A stretch of 35,403 bases of DNA from positions 1-35,403 of the forward strand of contig JBCCHB010000163.1 of the NCBI GenBank assembly GCA_039028975.1, in the 5' to 3' direction. Below are positions 8,022-14,726 of the stretch, one piece after another; within the stretch, counting starts at the first letter, position 1, and each line of letters starts with the position of its first letter. The notes under the pieces were generated by a model. That model was given only the letters and a program-made list of their open reading frames with translations. It did no database searches and was not told the DNA's origin. The position numbers and the translations under genes are program-made. The DNA is from JAHBNG01 sp039028975 (lineage in GTDB: Bacteria > Chloroflexota > Anaerolineae > Caldilineales > Caldilineaceae).

Positions 8022-8789
8022 CTACAAATTACTCCACACCTGCATAATCACTAGCAAGCAAGCCGTTCCGACCGCAAGAGCAGATTTGAGCCAATCAAGA
8101 GGAGATGTATGGAACTCACCAGGAGACAGGGACCCGGAGCCGTAGCCGCGCAGGATCATGGCCTTGTAGACCTGCTCCGCCTGCTCATAACTACGCACCA
8201 ACATACTACCAATAAGCGAAGCCAACGTACCAAGCATCCGTCGATTAAGCTTAGAGCCATCAAAGCCCCGCATCCGAATGGCTGTGCGCATGGTCGCAAG
8301 CATCTCCGCCAATTCAAAAAGGTAGCGATAGGTGAGGAGAATCATATCGGCCAGAATGGAGGGCAGACCCATTCCACGTAGGGCCTTGATGGTGCTAAGA
8401 AAGGGGGCAGTGCCAAAGAGAATCAACGACACAGTCAAGATACAGACGAAGCGCGATGCTATCAACACCATTGCCTGAGTCCCCTCTAATCGAAGGGCTA
8501 GTGGACCGACTTGGACGAGGATTGTGTCTCCAGAGACGAAGGGGAGCATAATCGCCAGAAAAAGGATAAAGATCCCGGGAACTTTGAGGCGGTTCCGCAC
8601 ATAGGAGAATGGAAGCCGAGAAAGCCAGAGCAGAGCCACAGTGACAGCCATCATCAACGGAATAAGCCAGAGTGATTGGACCGTGGCAAAGGCAAAGATA
8701 AGCACCAATAGCCCAATCAGCTTGGCACGAGGCTCCCAGCTATGAATTGGTGAGGTCAGATAAGCATACTCATCAAGCCCGAGCTTCAC
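8022..8789 (-). CDS. cbiQ: ECF transporter transmembrane subunit, CbiQ/EcfT type
   Basis: The T-component of an energy-coupling factor importer, a membrane protein that links the metal-binding subunit to the ATPases. It starts in family style (SWEPRAKLIGLLVLIFAF) and carries the two coupling-helix motifs, IRMRGFDGSKL (about residue 172) and MILRGYGSGSL (about residue 211), whose Arg-Gly pairs dock to the ATPase. Length 255 aa is normal. The start is a GTG with GGAGG five nucleotides upstream, and it overlaps the 3' end of cbiM by 17 bp, so the two are translationally coupled. No ATPase gene (cbiO/nikO) follows, which is unusual. Confidence 0.9.
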   Translation of the reverse strand: MKLGLDEYAYLTSPIHSWEPRAKLIGLLVLIFAFATVQSLWLIPLMMAVTVALLWLSRLPFSYVRNRLKVPGIFILFLAIMLPFVSGDTILVQVGPLALRLEGTQAMVLIASRFVCILTVSLILFGTAPFLSTIKALRGMGLPSILADMILLTYRYLFELAEMLATMRTAIRMRGFDGSKLNRRMLGTLASLIGSMLVRSYEQAEQVYKAMILRGYGSGSLSPGEFHTSPLDWLKSALAVGTACLLVIMQVWSNL

Positions 8790-9432
8790 TCATACCTCCC
8801 AATAGAGTCGGTTTTACTCTCAATAGGAAGGTAACCAATCTAGCGGTTAGCGCACCTTCAATTAACATAACTGGCAGATGAGCAATCGAAAGCGCCGAAA
8901 TCGCCGCCCGTTCGATCTCTGCATTGATATCAGCAGGCATGGTCATAACCATGAGGGCAAAGAAGATGAGAACGCTCAACCCCATTGCCGTAGCACCACC
9001 CACAAAGCCAAAGATGCCACTACGTACTTCTTCGCTGCCAAAGGATGCAAGATGGCGCATCTGGAAAATCCCGTGGGCTAACAGAGCAGGGATGCCAATC
9101 ATGGCCGCATTGACACCCAATGTCGTGATCCCTCCGTGACCAAACAACACAGCTTGGAAGATTAGACCAATCAAGATGGCCGGAAAAGCAAAGAAGCCAA
9201 GCATTACACCCATCAGGCCATTGAGTATCAGATGAACGCTAGTTGGTGGTATGGGGATGTGGATCCAAGATGCAACGAAAAATGCAGCCGTTAGTAGTGC
9301 CGCCTTCGGCACATATTCTCTCGGATCATCGGCCTGGTTAATCTTACGTAAGGAGTACCAAGTGGCAGCACCCGTGACTGCATAACCAGCAACAGCCACA
9401 CCAATCGGAACGATTCCATCAGGAATATGCAT
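8773..9432 (-). CDS. cbiM: Nickel/cobalt ECF substrate-binding membrane subunit, CbiM/NikM type
   Basis: The protein begins MHIPDG, the hallmark of CbiM/NikM, where Met1 and His2 help bind the metal after removal of nothing but the formyl group. PIPPTSVHLILNGLMG (about residues 61-76) carries the further conserved His. Seven or so hydrophobic helices and 219 aa fit the family. From the family, it binds Ni2+ or Co2+ in the membrane; the sequence alone does not separate the two. A GGGAG ribosome site lies about 11 nt upstream. It sits in the order lipoprotein, NikL-like, cbiM, cbiQ. Confidence 0.92.
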   Translation of the reverse strand: MHIPDGIVPIGVAVAGYAVTGAATWYSLRKINQADDPREYVPKAALLTAAFFVASWIHIPIPPTSVHLILNGLMGVMLGFFAFPAILIGLIFQAVLFGHGGITTLGVNAAMIGIPALLAHGIFQMRHLASFGSEEVRSGIFGFVGGATAMGLSVLIFFALMVMTMPADINAEIERAAISALSIAHLPVMLIEGALTARLVTFLLRVKPTLLGGMSEARA

Positions 9433-9462
9433 ATCTGTTTCTCCCTTTCTTTTCCTAAACGC

Positions 9463-9984
9463 TTAGGCTAACGTTGTTGCGACCTCGCTAGGTGTATCCA
9501 AGCTGCCTTTCTGCTTGCCTTGGTTCCCACCCATAAAATAGAGTGCGGTGCCTACACATCCCCAGATGACAGAAACACTCATCAAGGCAATCTGCGCCAT
9601 CGTAAACCCACTACTGCCACCCGAAATTTCTGCAATTGAATTGGTCTCATCGACATCTACGTAGACCATCTCACCATGACCTGCCGTTCGAATTGACAGA
9701 TCCCAGCGACCAGGAATGGCCGTATCTGGCACAAAGGTATAGAGTCCCTTGCTATCAGCCTGACCAATCTGCCAGGGGCTTTGGGGATTGTCGGGCGCAT
9801 AGATGGTCACTTGAGCATCAGCCATGGGTTCACCATTGTCGTAGCGCGCTTCTATGGTCACTGCAGAGCTGACGTTGTACGCAACCTCTGTTCCGTGAGC
9901 ATGAGCAGTTTCTGCCAAAAATCCGTCAGAATTCAAAACAATTCCACCCAAAACAAGTATGACCAAATAGATGAATCTATGCAT
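9463..9984 (-). CDS. NikL-like periplasmic/membrane subunit of the nickel/cobalt importer
   Basis: A protein of 173 aa with a signal peptide (residues 1-29), an Ig-like carboxypeptidase-regulatory domain (about 35-112: YDNGEPMADAQVTIYAPD, then DSKGLYTFVPD) and one transmembrane helix near the C-terminus (about 127-150). The mature N-terminus begins HAHGTEV, a possible metal-binding spot. This architecture matches the NikL/CbiL extra subunit found in some nickel ECF transporters in place of CbiN. I chose the ATG at 9984 because AAGGAGG lies six nucleotides upstream; the longer frame to 10023 runs into a repeat. The gene is 30 bp upstream of cbiM. Confidence 0.75.
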   Translation of the reverse strand: MHRFIYLVILVLGGIVLNSDGFLAETAHAHGTEVAYNVSSAVTIEARYDNGEPMADAQVTIYAPDNPQSPWQIGQADSKGLYTFVPDTAIPGRWDLSIRTAGHGEMVYVDVDETNSIAEISGGSSGFTMAQIALMSVSVIWGCVGTALYFMGGNQGKQKGSLDTPSEVATTLA

Positions 9985-10002
9985 TGTTCCCTCCTTGACT
10001 AT

Positions 10003-10038
10003 CAACAATCGTCTACCCATCAACTATCGTCTACTCAT
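10003..10038. repeat. 18-bp tandem repeat crossing a stop codon
   Basis: CAACAATCGTCTACCCAT (10003-10020) is followed by a second copy (10021-10038) that differs at two positions. The second copy contains the stop codon and last codons of the minus-strand lipoprotein gene; the first fills the gap before the next gene. Confidence 0.85.
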
Positions 10039-10987
10039 CTTTTTGACCCGTATACCCCGCTTCTGCTTCGAAACAGTGTCCTTCACCTACATGACCCAGT
10101 GATGCAAGGGCATCTGTTAGCAGCGTAAATTCATTCTCGTCAAGCTGTTCCGCTAACCCGCTGAGGGTCGTCTCTACCTGTCCATCTTCGGCAAGAGCAG
10201 CTAATGGTTCAAACCCTAATGCGGTCTGATTTATGGCATCATCACTGGGTGCATCTCCATTACCAAAGAGGTGATCGAAGTGAAATGTGGCTTCTAGCTC
10301 GGCATCACCACCGTCGGGCAGAAATCCTTTACGTTCATCACCGATGTATTCGCCACAATGATAGGAATACTCCTCATCAATAGCTAGGGCAAAATGAATC
10401 TGCATATCACCTTGGGATGCGATGCCGACCATGTGGATAGAAGAACCTGTTGTGTCCCCTTCTTGGGCTAGAGCCATGCGCCAACTGATGGCATTGTACT
10501 GACCCGATGGCGATTCATCGACAACGTCAATACTGATCGGCTGAGCATCCTCAACATCTGCTGCTAAGTCGACTGTAAATGGACCACCTCGGGAAATCGC
10601 CGTACCTGTAGGTCGCTCACCGTCGGATGCGTCATAGGGCGGATCTGTCTGATAAGCTGAAAGGTTTTCCAAAGTGATCGTGAGTCGCTCAAAGGTGATA
10701 CTCCAGCCATCCTTAGAAACAAAGCCTTGACGGACAAAATCTTCACCATTGGCCACGAAGGTTAGAGTACCCGTATTCGCCACCTGATTGGCGCCTTCTT
10801 GATCGCTACTTGCCGCATCGTTATCTGCCATGCCGCTATCTGCAATATCAGAGCCTCCTTGGACGCTCTCTTGGCTCGATTCGGATGTAGAGGACGAATC
10901 TTCGTTCGGTGAATTAGAGCGACAGCTCACCAAAACTAGAAGTAGTAGAGAGAGTGCGAGGCTCAGAATCTTTGTTTGAATTGACAT
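10031..10987 (-). CDS. Lipoprotein of the nickel/cobalt importer operon
   Basis: A 318-aa lipoprotein with signal peptide and lipobox VLVSC (Cys22), then a Ser/Glu/Asp-rich linker to about residue 70. The globular part starts GTLTFVANGEDFVRQGF and continues with SKDGWSITFERL. It includes FHFDHLFGNGDAP and ends with GHCFEAEAGYTG. The His, Asp, Glu and Cys residues could bind metal, but I recognise no characterised family. It lies directly before the NikL-like and cbiM genes (short gap, same strand), so a role in metal capture outside the membrane is a reasonable inference. The start is the ATG at 10987, with GGGAAAG just upstream, rather than 11017. The last codons lie in an 18-bp repeat. Confidence 0.65.
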   Translation of the reverse strand: MSIQTKILSLALSLLLLVLVSCRSNSPNEDSSSTSESSQESVQGGSDIADSGMADNDAASSDQEGANQVANTGTLTFVANGEDFVRQGFVSKDGWSITFERLTITLENLSAYQTDPPYDASDGERPTGTAISRGGPFTVDLAADVEDAQPISIDVVDESPSGQYNAISWRMALAQEGDTTGSSIHMVGIASQGDMQIHFALAIDEEYSYHCGEYIGDERKGFLPDGGDAELEATFHFDHLFGNGDAPSDDAINQTALGFEPLAALAEDGQVETTLSGLAEQLDENEFTLLTDALASLGHVGEGHCFEAEAGYTGQKDE

Positions 10988-11153
10988 TTCTTTCCCGTTT
11001 GTGATCGTTGATGCCATGATGACTTATGCAACACCTGGGCTGAATTCAGAATAAGTCTGTTCCACTATGCTGCTAGAGAATCGTAACACCCCTTTTGTGA
11101 GAAGGATGGGTTTTGAATGGTGCCGATTCTTGCTTATTGGTATCGTTCATACA

Positions 11154-11174
11154 TGCGACTATTCGCAACTGCGA
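11154..11174. promoter_or_regulatory. Three alternating inverted half-sites (TGCGA, TCGCA, TGCGA)
   Basis: TGCGA at 11154-11158, TCGCA at 11163-11167 and TGCGA at 11170-11174 form two overlapping inverted pairs with 4-bp and 2-bp centres. They lie 167 bp upstream of the lipoprotein start and 204 bp upstream of the SIS start. A regulator operator is plausible; the regulator is unknown. Confidence 0.4.
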
Positions 11175-11287
11175 CATTGTACACCTAATTATATACTCAC
11201 CAAAATTGGTTACTGCTTGTATTCGTAGTATCTCCTACAAATAGTAGTGAAGCTCTTACTTCATGAGCCAATTTCAATTCGCTCAAT

Positions 11288-11316
11288 TTTACATATCGCT
11301 CTAATTTAGAGACAAT
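11288..11316 (+). promoter_or_regulatory. Sigma70-like promoter with an operator palindrome in the spacer
   Basis: TTTACA (11288-11293), a 17-bp spacer and GACAAT (11311-11316) match the consensus at 5/6 and 4/6 positions. CTCTAATTTAGAG (11299-11311), an inverted repeat with 6-bp arms and a 1-bp centre, fills the spacer. A repressor bound there would block RNA polymerase. It would drive the SIS operon with a leader of about 55 nt. Confidence 0.4.
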
Positions 11317-11338
11317 ACTACTGCAATTCGTCATCCGG

Positions 11339-11367
11339 CAATCATTCATCATCAATTGTCAATCATT
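11339..11367. repeat. Heptamer-phased imperfect repeat
   Basis: CAATCATT at 11339-11346 recurs at 11360-11367, exactly 21 bp (three heptamers) later, with related TCA-rich words between. It lies in the leader just before the SIS gene ribosome site. Confidence 0.5.
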
Positions 11368-11377
11368 TGGGGGATCC

Positions 11378-12148
11378 ATGAACGCAGCTCTTACCTATTT
11401 AGAAGAAGCTCGCAAAATTATCGACACAATCGAGTCAACCCAGGCTGAAAATATCGAAACGGCTTCACGTATCTGCACCGAATCTATTGCCAACGATGCA
11501 TTGGTCAATCTCTTTGGTACGGGACACTCCCGTATGTTTGTAGAGGAGATGTTTCCGCGCCACGGTAGTTACACAGGCTACCACTCTATGGTGGAGCTAT
11601 CGCTAACGTTTCATAACCAGGTAGTTGGTTCCAATGGGCAGCGTCAAGCCATGTTCTTAGAGAAGGTGGAAGGATTGGGCAAGACCATCATGCGTAACTT
11701 TGTTTTTGCCCCGCCAGATAGCTTTATGATCTTCTCCAATAGTGGCGTAAACGAAGTGGTGGTTGAAGTCGCTCTTGAGGCAAAAGCCCAGTCGTTACCT
11801 GTCATTGCTGTCGTCAGTATGGATCACTCTATGAACTCCACGCCTCGCCACTCCTCTGGAAAGCGCCTACCAGAGATAGCCGATGTGACCATTGACAACT
11901 GCGTTCCTGCAGGCGATGCTATGGTCACAGTAGATGGCCTAGAGGATCCGGTAGGCCCCGGTTCAACCATCGGAGCGGCAACCGTGACCAATATGATCAA
12001 GTGTCGAGTTGCCGAATTGCTCACTGCTTTAGGCAAGCCACCACTTGTGCTTTCGAGTAGCTACTTTCTTGGCTCGGAAAAAGCCGCTCAACGGTTCGAT
12101 GCATGTTATGATGAGTACCGTGAGCGAATGAAGCGAGTTTACGGGTAG
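11378..12148 (+). CDS. SIS-domain sugar isomerase-like protein (UPF0309 type), copy 1
   Basis: A 256-aa sugar isomerase (SIS) fold protein. The phosphosugar-binding motifs are visible: LFGTGHS (residues 45-51), FSNSGVN (119-125), VSMDHS (146-151) and TIDNCVPAGDA (171-181). SIS proteins isomerise or bind phosphorylated sugars and amino sugars; the UPF0309 group has no firmly assigned substrate that I can name. The ATG at 11378 has a GGGGG ribosome site immediately upstream. The stop is one base before the AroE-like gene, so the genes form an operon. A paralog of the same length lies at 14727-15497 and shares all these motifs with divergent sequence between them. Confidence 0.85.
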   Translation: MNAALTYLEEARKIIDTIESTQAENIETASRICTESIANDALVNLFGTGHSRMFVEEMFPRHGSYTGYHSMVELSLTFHNQVVGSNGQRQAMFLEKVEGLGKTIMRNFVFAPPDSFMIFSNSGVNEVVVEVALEAKAQSLPVIAVVSMDHSMNSTPRHSSGKRLPEIADVTIDNCVPAGDAMVTVDGLEDPVGPGSTIGAATVTNMIKCRVAELLTALGKPPLVLSSSYFLGSEKAAQRFDACYDEYRERMKRVYG

Positions 12149-12149
12149 T

Positions 12150-13097
12150 ATGGAACAGTTCAACACCGTACCTCGTACTCAACCCACTTTCTACTTCATT
12201 GGCGTCACAACCCAGCAGTCATCCAGTATGCGGGTTTTCCCACTGTGGATGAACGCATTGGGGCGAGAAGAGGTGGTCATTGAGGGTGTCGATATGAAGC
12301 TTCATGACGATCCGCAGAACTATCGTCAGGTCGTGGAACATATTCGAGCGGATCCACTCTCGCTGGGTGGGCTGGTCACCACTCATAAGATTGATCTGCT
12401 GGATGCTTGCTCGGATCTCTTTGATGAACTGGCACCGGATGCCGCGTTTTTGGGTGAAGTTTCTAGCATATCCAAGCGGAGTGAAGGGTTATGGGGACAC
12501 GCCACGGATCCAAGTGCCGGAGGAAAGAGTTTGGATGCCATTATAGATCCAAACTACTTTGGCCGGACTGGAGGCTACGTTCTCTGTTTTGGCGCTGGCG
12601 GTTCCGCGGCGGCATTGGCCTACCATCTGATCAACCAGCCGGAGCCAGATGATCAACCTGAAAAATTTCTTGTGGTTAATCGATCTCAGGCTAGGTTGGA
12701 TAGACTTCGCACCAAAATTGAAAGGCTTGAGACGTCAATCCACTTCGAGTACGTGCTCAACGAGGATCCCCTGGAAAATGATAAGATGATGGCAGGGATT
12801 CCAGATGGCTCGATTGTGGTAAATGCCACAGGTATGGGTAAAGATCGTCCTGGATCGCCAGTGAGTGATGTCGGTCCTTTTCCCAACCATGGTATCGCTT
12901 GGGAGTACAATTATCGAGGCAAACTGGATTTCTATCATCAAGCGTTGGCTCAACAGGAAAGCCGCTCCTTGCAGGTGGAAGATGGCTGGGTTTACTTTCT
13001 GCATGGCTGGACGCAAGTGATCGAATACGTGCTGGATTTAGTCATCGGTCCTGAGCAATTTGAGGAACTGGGACATATTGCTGCAACAGTTCGTTGA
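12150..13097 (+). CDS. Divergent shikimate dehydrogenase (AroE)-like oxidoreductase
   Basis: A 315-aa protein with the AroE layout. GGLVTTHKIDLL (about residues 73-84) corresponds to the substrate-domain motif with the catalytic Lys (Lys80). HATDPSAGG (117-125) matches the Asp motif (Asp120), and FGAGGSAAA (147-155) is the dinucleotide loop. VVNRS (175-179) follows the second Rossmann strand, and VVNATGMGKD is the conserved turn near the cofactor. True AroE is about 270 aa and has VTIPHK and NTDGxG, so this is a side branch, probably acting on a polyol or keto acid other than shikimate. It is NAD(P)-dependent by family. Start one base after the SIS stop shows translational coupling. Confidence 0.75.
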   Translation: MEQFNTVPRTQPTFYFIGVTTQQSSSMRVFPLWMNALGREEVVIEGVDMKLHDDPQNYRQVVEHIRADPLSLGGLVTTHKIDLLDACSDLFDELAPDAAFLGEVSSISKRSEGLWGHATDPSAGGKSLDAIIDPNYFGRTGGYVLCFGAGGSAAALAYHLINQPEPDDQPEKFLVVNRSQARLDRLRTKIERLETSIHFEYVLNEDPLENDKMMAGIPDGSIVVNATGMGKDRPGSPVSDVGPFPNHGIAWEYNYRGKLDFYHQALAQQESRSLQVEDGWVYFLHGWTQVIEYVLDLVIGPEQFEELGHIAATVR

Positions 13098-13104
13098 TAT
13101 TGGG

Positions 13105-13153
13105 AACCAGTGACCAAGGACCAGTGACCAAGGACCAAGGACCAAGGACCAGA
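13105..13153. repeat. Tandem heptamer array, seven copies
   Basis: Seven back-to-back 7-bp units of the type GACCAAG or GACCAGT fill most of the gap between the AroE-like and GNAT genes. This is the cleanest of the heptamer arrays in the window. Confidence 0.95.
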
Positions 13154-13236
13154 CTATCCAAGTACCTCCTGTGCCAAAAGGTACCCACTACTATTACGAA
13201 ATAAGCTGTACCGGCATTGCCGGGTTAGGGGTCATT

Positions 13237-13686
13237 ATGGGTATTGTTATTGCCGCAGGGACAATCGATGAGGCTATTGAGGTTGAAGCGGGTATTCCCG
13301 AATTCGACAAGGGTAGATCCCGGCAACGCTATGAGTCTCGTTTGGCAACTCGCAAGCATCTCATTCTGATTGCCAAGGACAACAATCGTCCTGTCGCCTT
13401 TAAGGTCGGCTTTGAAGAAACGCCCACAATAGTCTATAGCTGGTTAGGGGGCGTGATTCCAGGATATCGCCGTATGGGCTTGGCTCAGCAACTGCTAGAG
13501 ATTCAAGAAACCTGGGCCGAAAGTGCTGGTTACCATCAGATTCGTGTCAAATCGATGAACCGATTTCCTGGAATGCTGATCTTACTCATCAAGAATGCTT
13601 ACCAAATTCAACGCGTAGAATCGGCAGATAAGATTGAAAATAACGAGATTCACTTTATCAAAGATTTGTCCATTGCAGGAGCGTAA
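13237..13686 (+). CDS. GNAT-family N-acetyltransferase
   Basis: A 149-aa acetyltransferase. The acetyl-CoA motif is LGGVIPGYRRMGLAQQLLE, with the pyrophosphate loop RRMGLA. IVIAAGTIDEAIEVEAGIPEF forms the first strand and helix, and AGYHQIRVKSMNRFPGM the later core. It is expected to acetylate an amine on a small molecule or protein, using acetyl-CoA in the cytosol. I chose the ATG at 13237 because AGGGG lies five nucleotides upstream. A longer GTG start at 13171 adds 22 residues next to the heptamer array and lacks a ribosome site. It sits between the AroE-like gene and the PfkB gene, three bases before the latter, so an amino-bearing pathway intermediate is plausible. Confidence 0.75.
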   Translation: MGIVIAAGTIDEAIEVEAGIPEFDKGRSRQRYESRLATRKHLILIAKDNNRPVAFKVGFEETPTIVYSWLGGVIPGYRRMGLAQQLLEIQETWAESAGYHQIRVKSMNRFPGMLILLIKNAYQIQRVESADKIENNEIHFIKDLSIAGA

Positions 13687-13689
13687 CCA

Positions 13690-14649
13690 ATGTTTGCATC
13701 TGTCGGCATTACAACCGTAGACCTCTTTAATTCCGGCATTGACCAGATGCCCGAATTTGGCGGGAATGAATTTACCGTCAATAATCTGGCTTTTTGTGAG
13801 AACCCACTTCAGTTTGCACTGGGTGGGAATGGGGCGATTACTGCATTTGCCTTGGCCAGACTTGGGGTACCTACTATCCTCTGTAGCGCCGTCGGAGACG
13901 ATCCGCTGGGAAAGATGGCTGCTGGCTGGTTGAGTGAGGCAGGTGTCGAAACAAGCAGGCTACTTCAATCCACTGATGGGGCCACTGCCACAACGACGGT
14001 GATGACTGATGCTGGGTTGAACCGCGTCTCATTCCATCATCCAGGCGCTTCAACCATCTATGGTCCAGCCGACTTCCCAATCTCGCTCATGCCCAAGCTA
14101 GAGATGCTGCTGCTTTCGAGCTACACCTTGCTGCCCCAATGGCGACCGGAAGGCTTTGTTCAGATAGCCCAACAAGCTCGCTCATCTAACGTCCCAACCC
14201 TCCTGGATGTTGGGCCAGCCATTGGCCAGGTTGCACGACTAGAAGAGATGGAGGACTTGCTACCAGCTATTGACTACTTTATCTGCAACGATCATGAGAT
14301 CAACGTTTGTACTGGTCAGGATGAGTTGTACCCCGCTATGCAGGCTGTCCTGAGTGCAGGTGCGGGTTGTGTCATCACGAAGCAGGGAGAGCAAGGTGCA
14401 TCCATCTTGCAACCAGGGCAGCACGAACCAGAACCGATTTCAGGCTTCGCCGTTAACGCCCACTTCACGGTAGGTGCTGGGGATTCGTTCAATGCTGGCT
14501 TTATGTTGGCGATACATCAGCAAAAGGGTATACAAGAGGCTGTACGCTTTGCCAATGCGGTCGCTGGGCTGGTTGTCTCGGCGGCACAAGGATCGTTGGG
14601 CGCCCCGACACTTGAAGAAACTGAGCAATTCCTTGAGCAAATTCGTTAG
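13690..14649 (+). CDS. PfkB-family carbohydrate/nucleoside kinase
   Basis: A 319-aa ribokinase-like kinase. GGNGAITAFALARLG (residues 45-59) is the first PfkB signature, which binds sugar. FTVGAGDSFNAGFMLA (259-274) is the second, with catalytic Asp265 and the GAGD anion hole. In the usual form DTTGAGD, the first Asp is replaced by Phe259 here. NDHEINVCTG (200-209) matches the N-x-x-E phosphate/magnesium motif. The likely reaction is ATP-dependent phosphorylation of a sugar, polyol or nucleoside made by the neighbouring enzymes. AGGAG lies eight nucleotides upstream of the ATG, inside the end of the GNAT gene. Confidence 0.85.
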   Translation: MFASVGITTVDLFNSGIDQMPEFGGNEFTVNNLAFCENPLQFALGGNGAITAFALARLGVPTILCSAVGDDPLGKMAAGWLSEAGVETSRLLQSTDGATATTTVMTDAGLNRVSFHHPGASTIYGPADFPISLMPKLEMLLLSSYTLLPQWRPEGFVQIAQQARSSNVPTLLDVGPAIGQVARLEEMEDLLPAIDYFICNDHEINVCTGQDELYPAMQAVLSAGAGCVITKQGEQGASILQPGQHEPEPISGFAVNAHFTVGAGDSFNAGFMLAIHQQKGIQEAVRFANAVAGLVVSAAQGSLGAPTLEETEQFLEQIR

Positions 14650-14657
14650 GCGCATAA

Positions 14658-14684
14658 GCTGACTGGCTGACAAGCTGCCGGCTG
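14658..14684. repeat. Short GCTG-spaced repeat
   Basis: GCTG recurs at 14658, 14666, 14674 and 14681, at spacings of 8, 8 and 7 bp, in the gap between the PfkB and second SIS genes. It looks like a decayed member of the same class of short arrays. Confidence 0.4.
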
Positions 14685-14726
14685 AGTAGTTATCTGGAAA
14701 GACCAAAGGGAAGGATTTAGAACAAT

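Larger units (their letters stand above)
11018..11377. other. Divergent intergenic region between metal importer and SIS operon
   Basis: About 360 bp between two divergent operons, with no ORF or RNA gene that I can support. It holds three alternating TGCGA/TCGCA half-sites (11154-11174), a promoter-like site with an embedded palindrome (11288-11316) and a 21-bp spaced repeat (11339-11367). I looked for a cobalamin-type riboswitch on the minus strand and for a NikR box and saw neither. Confidence 0.5.

Noticed and set aside
11018..11377. Cobalamin riboswitch or NikR box before the metal importer
   Set aside because: No recognisable B12-box or GTATGA-type pair was seen on either strand, so metal control is not assigned to these elements.
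13105..13153. Heptamer array as a CRISPR
   Set aside because: The units are only 7 bp, directly abutting, with no spacers and no cas genes in the window.
13171..13236. Longer GNAT start at GTG 13171
   Set aside because: It adds residues unlike the GNAT fold and lacks a ribosome site, whereas ATG 13237 has AGGGG at the right distance.
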